Assembly: GCF_044762745.1 (NCBI RefSeq)
Contig: NZ_JBIWEX010000017.1
Coordinates: 41,159-105,158 of the forward strand
DNA length: 64,000 nt
Reading direction: 5' to 3'
Source: Psychrobacillus sp044762745
GTDB taxonomy: Bacteria; Bacillota; Bacilli; Bacillales_A; Planococcaceae
The notes under the pieces are model-generated. The model was not told the origin of the DNA. It did not search any database and saw nothing but the letters and a program-made list of their open reading frames with translations. The position numbers were made by a program, and so were the translations under genes. How positions within the stretch are numbered: the first letter of the stretch is position 1; the number at the start of each line of letters is the position of its first letter. This document shows, piece after piece, positions 24,272-31,852 of the stretch.

Positions 24272-25111
24272 TTGAAAATCCATTACTTAACAATAGGCGA
24301 AGTGGCGAAACTCAGTAATATATCTATCCAAACATTACGTTTTTATGATCGTATCGATTTATTTAAACCGATAAAAATTGACCCAAAAAATCAGTATAGA
24401 TATTATCAAAATACCCAATTATATTATTTAGACATTATTAAATCGCTAAAATATCTTGGCCTGTCTTTAGAAGAAGTTAAATCTGTACTAAGATTGAGTC
24501 CCGAAGAACTAGTGGATTATTTGGCAGATCAAGAAAATAAAGTCGAAGAGGAATTTCGGAGACTGATCGAAACAAAAGAAGTATTAAAACGAAAAAAGGA
24601 ACAAATCCAATCATTTGTAGTGGAGTCCGATAAAATGCATGTCTGTGTAAAGGAAATGCCTGCACAAAAAATAGTGAAGATAAAAACATCCAATATAAGT
24701 GTGAACGATATTCCAAACAGAGAATATGGACTTATTAGCAAGGTGCTAGAAGATATGGGGAGTGTATTCGATACACTGTATGGTGGCGCATTTGCTTTAC
24801 GTAAATATGAATTGCTGGAAGATATCCATTACGACTACTTATTTACATATGCTGTGACAGACAAGGAAATCGAGATTAACATGGAGGACGTAGAAATAAG
24901 CACCATACCTGCAGGTCAATATCTTAGTATTACTTTCGCATCTATAGATGACGCATACCAAATCTGTTATCAACAATTAATGGACTATATTGAACAGCAT
25001 CAGATAAAAATAGAACCAATCGTATATGACGTTTGGATGCCGATAAATTTCTCTGCTTCCAACGAAGATGAATTCTTAATCGAACTCAAAATACGAATTC
25101 AAGCTACTTGA
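24272..25111 (+). CDS. MerR-family multidrug-sensing activator, BmrR-like
   Basis: 279 aa: winged helix (HYLTIGEVAKLSNISIQTLRFYDRIDLFKP, residues 3-32), a coiled-coil dimerisation helix (about 75-120) and a C-terminal GyrI-like drug-binding domain (ISTIPAGQYLSITFASIDDAYQ). This is the BmrR/BltR layout. The stop codon lies inside a MerR-type promoter that drives the downstream MFS pump, so regulator and pump form a sensing-efflux pair. Confidence 0.88.
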   Translation: MKIHYLTIGEVAKLSNISIQTLRFYDRIDLFKPIKIDPKNQYRYYQNTQLYYLDIIKSLKYLGLSLEEVKSVLRLSPEELVDYLADQENKVEEEFRRLIETKEVLKRKKEQIQSFVVESDKMHVCVKEMPAQKIVKIKTSNISVNDIPNREYGLISKVLEDMGSVFDTLYGGAFALRKYELLEDIHYDYLFTYAVTDKEIEINMEDVEISTIPAGQYLSITFASIDDAYQICYQQLMDYIEQHQIKIEPIVYDVWMPINFSASNEDEFLIELKIRIQAT

Positions 25112-25138
25112 CCCTATAGTTACTATAGGGTTTATTTT
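25108..25138 (+). promoter_or_regulatory. MerR-type operator-promoter with 19-bp spacer
   Basis: TTGACC (25108-25113) and TATTTT (25133-25138) are 19 bp apart, the over-long spacing that MerR activators correct. The spacer is covered by a 21-bp dyad, ACCCTATAGT-T-ACTATAGGGT (25111-25131). Confidence 0.85.
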
Positions 25139-25182
25139 GTAGATAGAAAGTAATTTTTACTAGATAGCAAGGAGCTTGAAAA

Positions 25183-26358
25183 TTGGTTATGCAAAAAAAT
25201 AGTTTGAATAAGACAGTATATTTGGTACTAGTCAATTTATTTGTTGTGTTTTTAGGGATAGGATTAATTATTCCTGTAATGCCTACATTAATGAGAGAAA
25301 TGCATTTAGAAGGATCTACGATGGGTTACTTAGTGGCAGCCTTTGCGTTCACGCAACTATTAGTATCTCCAATAGCAGGAAAATGGGTTGATACATTTGG
25401 TCGTAAGAAAATGATTGTGATCGGTATGCTTCTTTTTGCACTGTCCGAGATGCTTTTCGGATTTGGGAAAGATGTAACGGTATTGTATATATCTAGAATG
25501 TTAGGCGGGGTTAGTGCGGCTTTCATGATGCCTGCGGTGACTGCTTTTGTTGCGGATATTACTACATTAAAAGAACGTCCGAAAGCAATGGGGTATGTGG
25601 CAGCAGCCATTAGCACAGGTTTTATCATTGGACCGGGAATTGGTGGTTTTTTAGCTGAACATGGTACAAGGCTTCCTTTCTTTGTTGCAGCGGCTTTAGG
25701 GTTTTTAGGATCTGTTTTTTCATTAGTAATTTTGAAAGAACCTAAACGACCAGAAATAGAAGAGAAGAAAACAGAAAAGCAAGTAGCAAAATCAGGGTTC
25801 CGCAAAGTGTTGGAGCCGATTTATCTCATTCCGATGATTATTATTCTTGTATCTAGCTTCGGATTGGCTGCTTTTGAAACAGTCTATTCTCTTTTCGTCG
25901 ATCATAAATTTTCCTTTACGCCAAAAGATATTGCTTTAATCATTACAGTCAGTGGAATTCTAGGTGTCATTGCTCAAGTGTTATCTTTTGACCGTATCGT
26001 AGGGAAAATTGGAGAGATTAGGCTAATCCAAGTTTGTATGGGGGTATCGGCAATATTCATATTTGCGATGATTAAAGTGTCATCGTACTGGTCGATCTTA
26101 CTTGTGACTTTTGTTATTTTCCTAATGTTTGATTTAATACGTCCTGCATTGACAACGTATTTGTCTAAAATAGCTGGCGATGAGCAAGGTTTCGTAGGAG
26201 GATTAAATTCTACTTTTACGAGTGTAGGAAATATTATAGGTCCTGGTATAGCGGGAATTTTATTTGACGTGAATATCGATTATCCATATGTATTATCGAT
26301 GTATGTACTTGCACTTAGCTTTGTAATTTCGCTATTTTGGAGAGAGCGAACTAACTAA
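25183..26358 (+). CDS. MFS multidrug efflux pump, NorA/Bmr-like
   Basis: 391 aa, 12 helices. Motifs: FLGIGLIIPVMPTLMREMHL (helix 1), GKWVDTFGRKKMIVIG (motif A) and a GPGIGGFLAEHG antiporter motif in helix 5, as in NorA, Bmr and Blt. The TTG at 25183 is 8 nt from AAGGAG; ATG at 25189 is an alternative. Regulated by the adjacent MerR protein. Confidence 0.9.
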   Translation: MVMQKNSLNKTVYLVLVNLFVVFLGIGLIIPVMPTLMREMHLEGSTMGYLVAAFAFTQLLVSPIAGKWVDTFGRKKMIVIGMLLFALSEMLFGFGKDVTVLYISRMLGGVSAAFMMPAVTAFVADITTLKERPKAMGYVAAAISTGFIIGPGIGGFLAEHGTRLPFFVAAALGFLGSVFSLVILKEPKRPEIEEKKTEKQVAKSGFRKVLEPIYLIPMIIILVSSFGLAAFETVYSLFVDHKFSFTPKDIALIITVSGILGVIAQVLSFDRIVGKIGEIRLIQVCMGVSAIFIFAMIKVSSYWSILLVTFVIFLMFDLIRPALTTYLSKIAGDEQGFVGGLNSTFTSVGNIIGPGIAGILFDVNIDYPYVLSMYVLALSFVISLFWRERTN

Positions 26359-26375
26359 AAAAAGCTATTCTAAAC

Positions 26376-26437
26376 AATTTGAACCGCCCCCGTAGATGTT
26401 AGACACCAATCTAACATCTACGGGGGCGGTTCAAATT
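26376..26437. terminator. very long perfect GC-rich hairpin between convergent genes
   Basis: Perfect 28-bp arms (26376-26403 and 26410-26437) with CCGCCCCCG in the stem and a CACCAA loop. Flanking AAAAAGCT and AGCTTTTT add a second outer pairing. It serves as a bidirectional terminator. Confidence 0.85.
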
Positions 26438-26461
26438 GACAGCTTTTTAATTTCTCAAAAG

Positions 26462-27613
26462 TTAATAGCCATATCTCTTTCTTGTTCCCATAATTAATAA
26501 CATCGCAGGAACAGTACTAGCAATCATTCCTACAAATGCAAGTCCTGGGGAAAACTCGTATAAATAGCCCCCTGACAACGTTAAAATAGCAGTGCTAAAG
26601 CTTAGAGCAAAGGCCGAATAAATGCCTTGTGCATTTGGTATTTGCTGCTTTGGTAAGTTTTTCGTTATGTAATGTATAAACGCATAATGTGCTACACCAA
26701 ACGATATTGCATGCAAGCTTTGGGAGAGCATAAAAACCCACATATTTGGAAACAGAAATATAAGTATCCAGCGCAGAGTAGATCCTAATGCTGCTAGTAA
26801 TAATAACGATGAAGATCGCCATTTTGTAAACAAGTGATCGGCTTTTGCGAAGTAAAGAATTTCAAAAACAATCGCTATATTAATAATAATCCCGATATAA
26901 AATTTATTTACACCCAAATCCTGCAAATAAATATAACCATAATTATAGTAGGATGCATGTGCACCTTGCAGTAAAACGACAACAAGTAATACGATGGGGA
27001 AACTTTCTATTTTCCACAGACTACGGATTGAAAGTGATTCCTTTCGATCCTTTGCCGTTGGTTTCACTAATAATACGGCTGGTGTCGGTAAAAAGCGCAT
27101 GAAAAGTAGTAAACAGAGCCCTGCTATCATACTCCATAAAATTGCCTGTTCTCCAAAAAAGCCTGTTACCATACTAATGATAAGTACGGAAATAACAAAT
27201 CCTATAGAGCCGTAAGATCGGCTTTTTCCGTAATGTATGCCTCCTTGCTGTACTAAAGTGCCTGCCATACTATCAACAGCGGGAAGTAAAGCTGGATAAA
27301 CAGCACTAAATAGAATGGTAACAATAATAAGCGTACTAAATGACGATGAAGGAATATAAAGTATCGTTGCAACAAGAGAGCTAACGGTTAATATAAGTAT
27401 GACTGTTTGATTGCTCCAAAATTTATAGGCAAGTGGAAATGCAAATAGTGTCGACGCACCGCGTGCCAATAATCCAAAACTCATGATGAGGCTAGCTTCC
27501 GTCACAGTTAATCCTTTTGCCTGCACAAGCCATCCTGTCCAATAAGGCAAAAATATGCCCCATGTGATAAAAAATATAAAAAAGTTCTGTGAGAGCCAAC
27601 GTTGATAATTCAT
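26462..27613 (-). CDS. MFS transporter, HcaT/LacY-like (MFS_1_like)
   Basis: 383 aa, 12 helices. Starts NYQRWLSQNFFIFFITWGIFLPYWTGWLVQAKGLT, typical of the PF12832 group that includes HcaT. GKSRSYGSIGFVISVL is the central conserved motif. GGAGG is 8 nt from the ATG at 27613, better than an in-frame TTG at 27619. Substrate unknown. Confidence 0.82.
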   Translation of the reverse strand: MNYQRWLSQNFFIFFITWGIFLPYWTGWLVQAKGLTVTEASLIMSFGLLARGASTLFAFPLAYKFWSNQTVILILTVSSLVATILYIPSSSFSTLIIVTILFSAVYPALLPAVDSMAGTLVQQGGIHYGKSRSYGSIGFVISVLIISMVTGFFGEQAILWSMIAGLCLLLFMRFLPTPAVLLVKPTAKDRKESLSIRSLWKIESFPIVLLVVVLLQGAHASYYNYGYIYLQDLGVNKFYIGIIINIAIVFEILYFAKADHLFTKWRSSSLLLLAALGSTLRWILIFLFPNMWVFMLSQSLHAISFGVAHYAFIHYITKNLPKQQIPNAQGIYSAFALSFSTAILTLSGGYLYEFSPGLAFVGMIASTVPAMLLIMGTRKRYGY

Positions 27614-27698
27614 GATCAATCCCTCCGTATAAATTGCATTATAGCATGTAAGGATAAACCGTTTACAGATGCTCTCTGCTAGATGGGAACAAAAAGAA

Positions 27699-27724
27699 AT
27701 CCTGGGAAAGATTAATTCCAGGAT
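27699..27724 (-). terminator. terminator of alpha/beta hydrolase gene
   Basis: ATCCTGG/CCAGGAT stem followed on the minus strand by TTCTTTTT. Confidence 0.7.
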
Positions 27725-27740
27725 GTGTATTCTCTATAAC

Positions 27741-28472
27741 TTACGAGAAAAATTGAGCGAGCAATTTATTATATTCATGTTTCTTCTCCAAAATAGGCAA
27801 ATGCCCACAGTTACCGAGAATGGCTAATTCAGCTTGTGGCATAAACCATTTTGTTTGTAAGACACTAAACAAAGGATTTACCTCATCGTATTGCCCCCCT
27901 ACGATTAATGTAGGAACACGAACAAATGGTAAGATGGGAAGATAATTAGATTTGATCGCCGAAAAAGAGGATGCGATGTAGGGTATTTTTTTTATAAGAA
28001 ACATTTTTTTCGCCGCATTGATTAAATTAGGCTCTTTTCGGTATAAACATTTTTCTGCAGTGTAAGTTGTATACTCGTCACTTGTTGATGAATGCAGGTT
28101 TCTTGCGCCTTTTATTACCGTCAATTGCCCTAAGCATGTGGGAGCGTAGGAGAAAGTATTAGATAAAACCATGGATTGTACGATTTTATTATTTTGACAA
28201 TAAATTTCTTGTACGACTAGTCCTCCCATTGAAAGTCCACAAAAATGAGCTTTTTCAATGCCTAAAGAAGTTAGAAGCGATATAACATCCTGTGCAAATA
28301 CAGAAATAGAAATATTATCATATTCTTCCGATTCACCATGGCCGCGAAGGTCGGGTATGAGTAATCGATAATTGGAGGATAATTCGTATTGGTTTTCCCA
28401 GGATTCTTTTTTACTGCCTAATCCATGAATTAAAACTACAGGTTCACCTTGACCGATATCTAAATAATGGAT
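27741..28472 (-). CDS. alpha/beta hydrolase with apparent AUC start
   Basis: 243 aa if read from the ATC at 28472. The fold is complete only with this 5' part: IHYLDIGQGEPVVLIHGLGSKKESW (oxyanion HG), DLRGHGES, nucleophile elbow GLSMGGL (Ser), Asp in GGQYDEV and His in GNCGHLPILE. No ATG, GTG or TTG occurs in frame between the upstream stop and Met 28229, which lies inside the nucleophile elbow and cannot be the start. AAAGGAGG sits 8 nt before the ATC. Either a rare AUC initiation or a start-codon mutation of a real gene. Substrate unknown. Confidence 0.75.
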   Translation of the reverse strand: MHYLDIGQGEPVVLIHGLGSKKESWENQYELSSNYRLLIPDLRGHGESEEYDNISISVFAQDVISLLTSLGIEKAHFCGLSMGGLVVQEIYCQNNKIVQSMVLSNTFSYAPTCLGQLTVIKGARNLHSSTSDEYTTYTAEKCLYRKEPNLINAAKKMFLIKKIPYIASSFSAIKSNYLPILPFVRVPTLIVGGQYDEVNPLFSVLQTKWFMPQAELAILGNCGHLPILEKKHEYNKLLAQFFS

Positions 28473-28664
28473 GGTATTGACCTCCTTTACTATGTTTATT
28501 ATTGTCTAGTGTTCCCGTGCAACTTCCTATTATTCCTAGCTTATTCAAGGGGCGGAAGAAGGCTACATTTCTCTTTATTAACAAGAGAAGTCGTTTTGTC
28601 TTTTCGTGAAAATCCGATACAATAGTAGATAAGAATATTTAGTGGTGAAATGGAGGACTTCGTT

Positions 28665-29486
28665 GTGCCTGAAACAGCAGCTTTACAAAAAGAAGCAATG
28701 GACATGCTAAAAAAAACAAGCAGAACATTTTACATACCGATCACTTTTTTGGAACCAAAACTGAAGAAAGCGGTTGCCTCTGCTTATTTAGTGATGCGTG
28801 CAATAGATGAAATAGAGGATCATGAAGCACTAGGGTCGCAGGAAAAACAAGCATTATTGCTTGCAACGAGTAAGATGCTTTTAAAAGAGTTTGATGCAAA
28901 AGAATACGAGCAGCTAGTAGAGCCTTATAAAGATATACTGCCAGAGGTTTCTTTAAGACTCGCTGATTGGCTTGCAATTTGCCCAGTAGATTTAGTGGAC
29001 AAAGTAAAAGAGTCTTCAAGCGAGATGGCAGAAGGTATGGCCAAATGGGTAGAAAAGAATTGGCAAGTAAAAACAAAAGAAGATCTCGATGAGTATACAT
29101 ATTACGTTGCAGGTTTAGTCGGAGTAATGCTTTCGGATTTATGGAAGTGGAATGCAGATATCGATACGGACCGAGAGCTTGCCATTGCGTACGGGCGAGG
29201 ACTTCAAGCAGTGAATATTTTGCGCAACAAAGAGGAAGATAACGAACGTGGAGTTCAGTTCTTCCCGGAAGGCTGGACACGGGAAGACATGTTTCAATAT
29301 GCGGAAGGAAATTTAGCTAAAGCAGATGAATACATGAAATCCATCAATCGTCGAAGCATTAAATTATTTTGTAAGTTACCCCTTGCACTTGCGCATAAAA
29401 CATTAAAAGCGTTGAAGAGTGGGAAAGAAAAAATGACTCGAGCAGAAGTGGAAGCTACTGTAGAAGAAGTGCAGGCGGAAGTTTAA
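28665..29486 (+). CDS. squalene/phytoene synthase family protein, YisP-like
   Basis: 273 aa trans-prenyl synthase fold. First aspartate-rich motif AIDEIEDHE (about residue 45); the second motif position reads NILRNKEEDNERG instead of a full DxxED. Family enzymes join or dephosphorylate C15/C20 prenyl diphosphates. B. subtilis YisP, of similar length, is a farnesyl diphosphate phosphatase, and no carotenoid genes lie nearby, so that role is plausible. GTG at 28665 is 8 nt after GGAGG, preferred over ATG 28650. Confidence 0.82.
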   Translation: MPETAALQKEAMDMLKKTSRTFYIPITFLEPKLKKAVASAYLVMRAIDEIEDHEALGSQEKQALLLATSKMLLKEFDAKEYEQLVEPYKDILPEVSLRLADWLAICPVDLVDKVKESSSEMAEGMAKWVEKNWQVKTKEDLDEYTYYVAGLVGVMLSDLWKWNADIDTDRELAIAYGRGLQAVNILRNKEEDNERGVQFFPEGWTREDMFQYAEGNLAKADEYMKSINRRSIKLFCKLPLALAHKTLKALKSGKEKMTRAEVEATVEEVQAEV

Positions 29487-29505
29487 TAAATATAGTGCCC
29501 ATAAT

Positions 29506-29534
29506 AAAAAACCAGACAAAGTTGTCTGGTTTTT
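29506..29534. terminator. terminator between prenyl synthase and SDR
   Basis: AAAACCAGAC/GTCTGGTTTT stem with T- and A-tracts on both sides, between convergent genes. Confidence 0.8.
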
Positions 29535-29549
29535 CTATGCAAAAATTTA

Positions 29550-30287
29550 TTATTGAGCTGTATATCCACCGTCAACAGTTAAGCTATTGCCTGTCATAAA
29601 GGAAGAATCATCTGAAGCCATGAATAGTACAGCTTTTGCCATTTCTTCTGCTTGACCAAGGCGTTTCATCGGAGTCATAGATGCTAGTATTTGTTTGCTT
29701 TCTTCCGGAATAATCGGAGTATCGATGAAACCTGGACATAATGAATTTACACGAATATTTTGCTCTGCGTATTCTAGTGCTAGTGAGCGTGTTAAGTTAA
29801 TAACGCCACCTTTTGCTGCATTGTAAGCCGCTGAGCCAGGCGAGCCAACCCATCCATACATAGAGGCTGTGTTGACAATAGAGCCGCCACCTGATTTAAG
29901 CATTTCACGAATTGCTTCGCGAGCGACTAAAAATACGCCATCTAAGTCAACATTTACCGTGTTGCGCCATTCCGCATATTCTAATGTATGTGATGGTTGT
30001 ACACGACCAATTCCTGCATTATTGAAAACGATATCTACTTTACCAAAAGCTTCAATTGTTTGTTTAAATATAGCTTGTACTTCTTCTTCGCTTGTAATGT
30101 TTGCTTTCACAAAAATTGCTTCAGCGTTGTTTGCTTTTAGTTCTGCTTCAAAAGCTTTCCCTTTTTCTTCGTTTAAATCTACTAGTACGACTTTGGCACC
30201 TTCTGTAACGAAAAGTCTAGCTGTTGCAGCACCAATGCCTGATGCCCCACCTGTGATGACTGCTACTTTGTCTTGTAATTTACCCAA
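29550..30287 (-). CDS. short-chain dehydrogenase/reductase, FabG-like
   Basis: 245 aa classical SDR. NAD(P) site TGGASGIG (residues 12-19), NNAG at about 88, catalytic Ser (NTASM), and YNAAK Tyr/Lys at about 155. Asp in LVDLNEE suggests NAD preference. Divergent from a TetR gene with a palindrome between them, so probably repressed by it. Substrate unknown. Confidence 0.88.
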   Translation of the reverse strand: MGKLQDKVAVITGGASGIGAATARLFVTEGAKVVLVDLNEEKGKAFEAELKANNAEAIFVKANITSEEEVQAIFKQTIEAFGKVDIVFNNAGIGRVQPSHTLEYAEWRNTVNVDLDGVFLVAREAIREMLKSGGGSIVNTASMYGWVGSPGSAAYNAAKGGVINLTRSLALEYAEQNIRVNSLCPGFIDTPIIPEESKQILASMTPMKRLGQAEEMAKAVLFMASDDSSFMTGNSLTVDGGYTAQ

Positions 30288-30340
30288 AAGAATCGCCTCC
30301 AGAATTTATATTACGTGTTTGTTATAATGGGAAGATATAG

Positions 30341-30350
30341 TGACTAGTCA
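30341..30350. promoter_or_regulatory. palindromic TetR-type operator candidate
   Basis: TGACTAGTCA, with outer ATAGT/ACTAT pairing, overlaps a minus-strand TTGACT -35-like box of the SDR gene and lies between the divergent SDR and TetR genes. Confidence 0.5.
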
Positions 30351-30472
30351 AACTATTTTGCTTACACTTTAACTTTATCAGTTTGTCCAAACCAATCAAT
30401 CATTAGAAAATCATTAATTGTATAACTTGTAGACATTTCGAATGGATTCGTCTATTTTCAGGAGGTTAATTC

Positions 30473-31075
30473 ATGAACAGTGAACAATATGAACTTTCAC
30501 AACGGCAAAATCGGACAAGAAAACATTTTAAACAAGCATTTATCGAACTGATAAAAGAAAAGGGCTATCATGCCATCACGGTTAAAGATATTGTTGATAA
30601 AGCTAGTTATAATAGAAGTACTTTTTACGTGCATTATCAAGATAAAATGGAGCTAGCTGATGATTTACTTCATTCAATGCTTCAAGGTTTAGAGGATTCA
30701 GTGGGGAAACCATATGTTCATGGGCAAAAAGTATATACAACCAAATTGAATTTTCCTTCCTTTAATCTGGTGACTTATATTTATGAACATCGCCAATTTT
30801 TTGAACTTATTAAATACGAGGATACATTACCGGGTTTACATACGCAATTGCCTTCAACCATTACTAAAATTTACAATGAACAATTTATCTTTAGAACAAT
30901 TAACGATATATCCGTCAATATGGATTATTTTAGACGCTATACGTCCTATGGTTTTTACGGACTCATTATCCATTGGATTTCAAATGACTTCCATATACCT
31001 CAAGAAGAATTTATCCAAGAAGTGATTGATCTTACAAAAACACATATTTATTCATTTGAGTATGTGGGGAAATAG
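30473..31075 (+). CDS. TetR/AcrR-family regulator
   Basis: 200 aa. N-terminal helix-turn-helix: RTRKHFKQAFIELIKEKGYHAITVKDIVDKASYNRSTFYVHYQDK (residues about 13-58), followed by a helical C-terminal ligand domain of the TetR_C type common in Bacillales. AGGAGG precedes the ATG. Divergent from the SDR gene it likely controls. Confidence 0.88.
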   Translation: MNSEQYELSQRQNRTRKHFKQAFIELIKEKGYHAITVKDIVDKASYNRSTFYVHYQDKMELADDLLHSMLQGLEDSVGKPYVHGQKVYTTKLNFPSFNLVTYIYEHRQFFELIKYEDTLPGLHTQLPSTITKIYNEQFIFRTINDISVNMDYFRRYTSYGFYGLIIHWISNDFHIPQEEFIQEVIDLTKTHIYSFEYVGK

Positions 31076-31149
31076 TATTTGATATACAGTCATCCGGATT
31101 AAAACAAATATTTATTCAAAACTTCCTCCATTCAGCATAAAATTAGGTA

Positions 31150-31176
31150 GTAGAAGAAGTGCAGGCAGAAGTTTAA
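31150..31176 (+). pseudogene. duplicated 3' end of prenyl synthase gene
   Basis: 27 bp (GTAGAAGAAGTGCAGGC.. to the TAA) match the last codons of the prenyl synthase gene at 29460-29486 with one mismatch, encoding VEEVQAEV-stop. It lies just after the TetR gene, so the SDR/TetR cassette is bracketed by direct copies of this gene end. Confidence 0.7.
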
Positions 31177-31188
31177 AAACGTAGAAAA

Positions 31189-31224
31189 ACCCAAGAAGAA
31201 TGTATCACTCTTCTTGGTTTTTTT
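31189..31224 (+). terminator. terminator after duplicated gene end
   Basis: AACCCAAGAAGA pairs with TCTTCTTGGTT, then seven T. Confidence 0.85.
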
Positions 31225-31229
31225 GCTTA

Positions 31230-31278
31230 TGTTACAGGATTGTTACTGGTGCCTGGCACCAGTAACAATCCTGTAACA
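31230..31278. repeat. 49-bp perfect palindrome
   Basis: 24-bp arms 31230-31253 and 31255-31278 (TGTTACAGGATTGTTACTGG.. and complement) around a single T. The centre GGTGCC-T-GGCACC is a word I recall from dispersed Bacillales palindromic repeats. It stands between a plus-strand terminator and the 3' end of the PPTase gene. Confidence 0.8.
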
Positions 31279-31292
31279 ATGTTTTTAGTGAC

Positions 31293-31796
31293 TTATGAGA
31301 TTTGATAGAGCTCAATATCTTCTGGAACCTCACTACATACACTTATACACAATTCACTTATATAGAGAGAAGTAACATTCATATTCATCATTTTATAGCT
31401 ATTTAACTCACACATATTTTCGCTAATACCTTCACCAGTACATTTTAAAATGGCTTCTTTTCTCGTCCAAACTTCAGAAAACAATCGACCTTGCTCTAGT
31501 TTATGTTTTTCTTCTTTATGTAAGACCCAACCGTATAGCTGCTCGTCATATGTTAAATTGCTATTTTCTATGTCTACACCTATTTGACCTAATTCGCTTA
31601 ACGCAATTACTAAATACTCATCGTTATGAGACCAATTAATAAATTGATTTTCATTCAAAATAAAGGGCTTACCATTTGCATATTTTTGTATATCAATATT
31701 CCCCAATAATTTTTTTATTAAAATGACCGACCAATTTGCTCTAGGTTCATTCATATTCACATTTTTTAACCAGTTATTTACAATGTATAATTTCAC
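31293..31796 (-). CDS. 4'-phosphopantetheinyl transferase, Sfp-like
   Basis: 167 aa from GTG with GGAG about 12 nt upstream. Motifs of the Sfp superfamily: QIGVDIEN (about residue 71, Mg-binding Asp) and FSEVWTRKEAILKCTGEG (about 107-124, WxxKEA). At 167 aa it is shorter than Sfp (about 224 aa), mainly at the N-terminus. It would load phosphopantetheine onto the carrier domain of the synthetase encoded just upstream, from which it is separated by a hairpin. Confidence 0.88.
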   Translation of the reverse strand: MKLYIVNNWLKNVNMNEPRANWSVILIKKLLGNIDIQKYANGKPFILNENQFINWSHNDEYLVIALSELGQIGVDIENSNLTYDEQLYGWVLHKEEKHKLEQGRLFSEVWTRKEAILKCTGEGISENMCELNSYKMMNMNVTSLYISELCISVCSEVPEDIELYQIS

Positions 31797-31815
31797 AATA
31801 AATAATTTCTCCTAT

Positions 31816-31851
31816 AAAAAAAGTAAGGATAAATATATCCTTACTTTTTTT
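31816..31851. terminator. hairpin between synthetase and PPTase genes
   Basis: AAAAGTAAGGATA/TATCCTTACTTTT stem with 4-nt loop and T-tracts on both sides. PPTase expression would need read-through or its own promoter. Confidence 0.8.
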
Positions 31852-31852
31852 A

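Noticed and set aside
31230..31278. Simple terminator of the PPTase gene
   Set aside because: The one-base centre and the extended perfect symmetry fit a palindromic repeat better, although it may also stop transcription.
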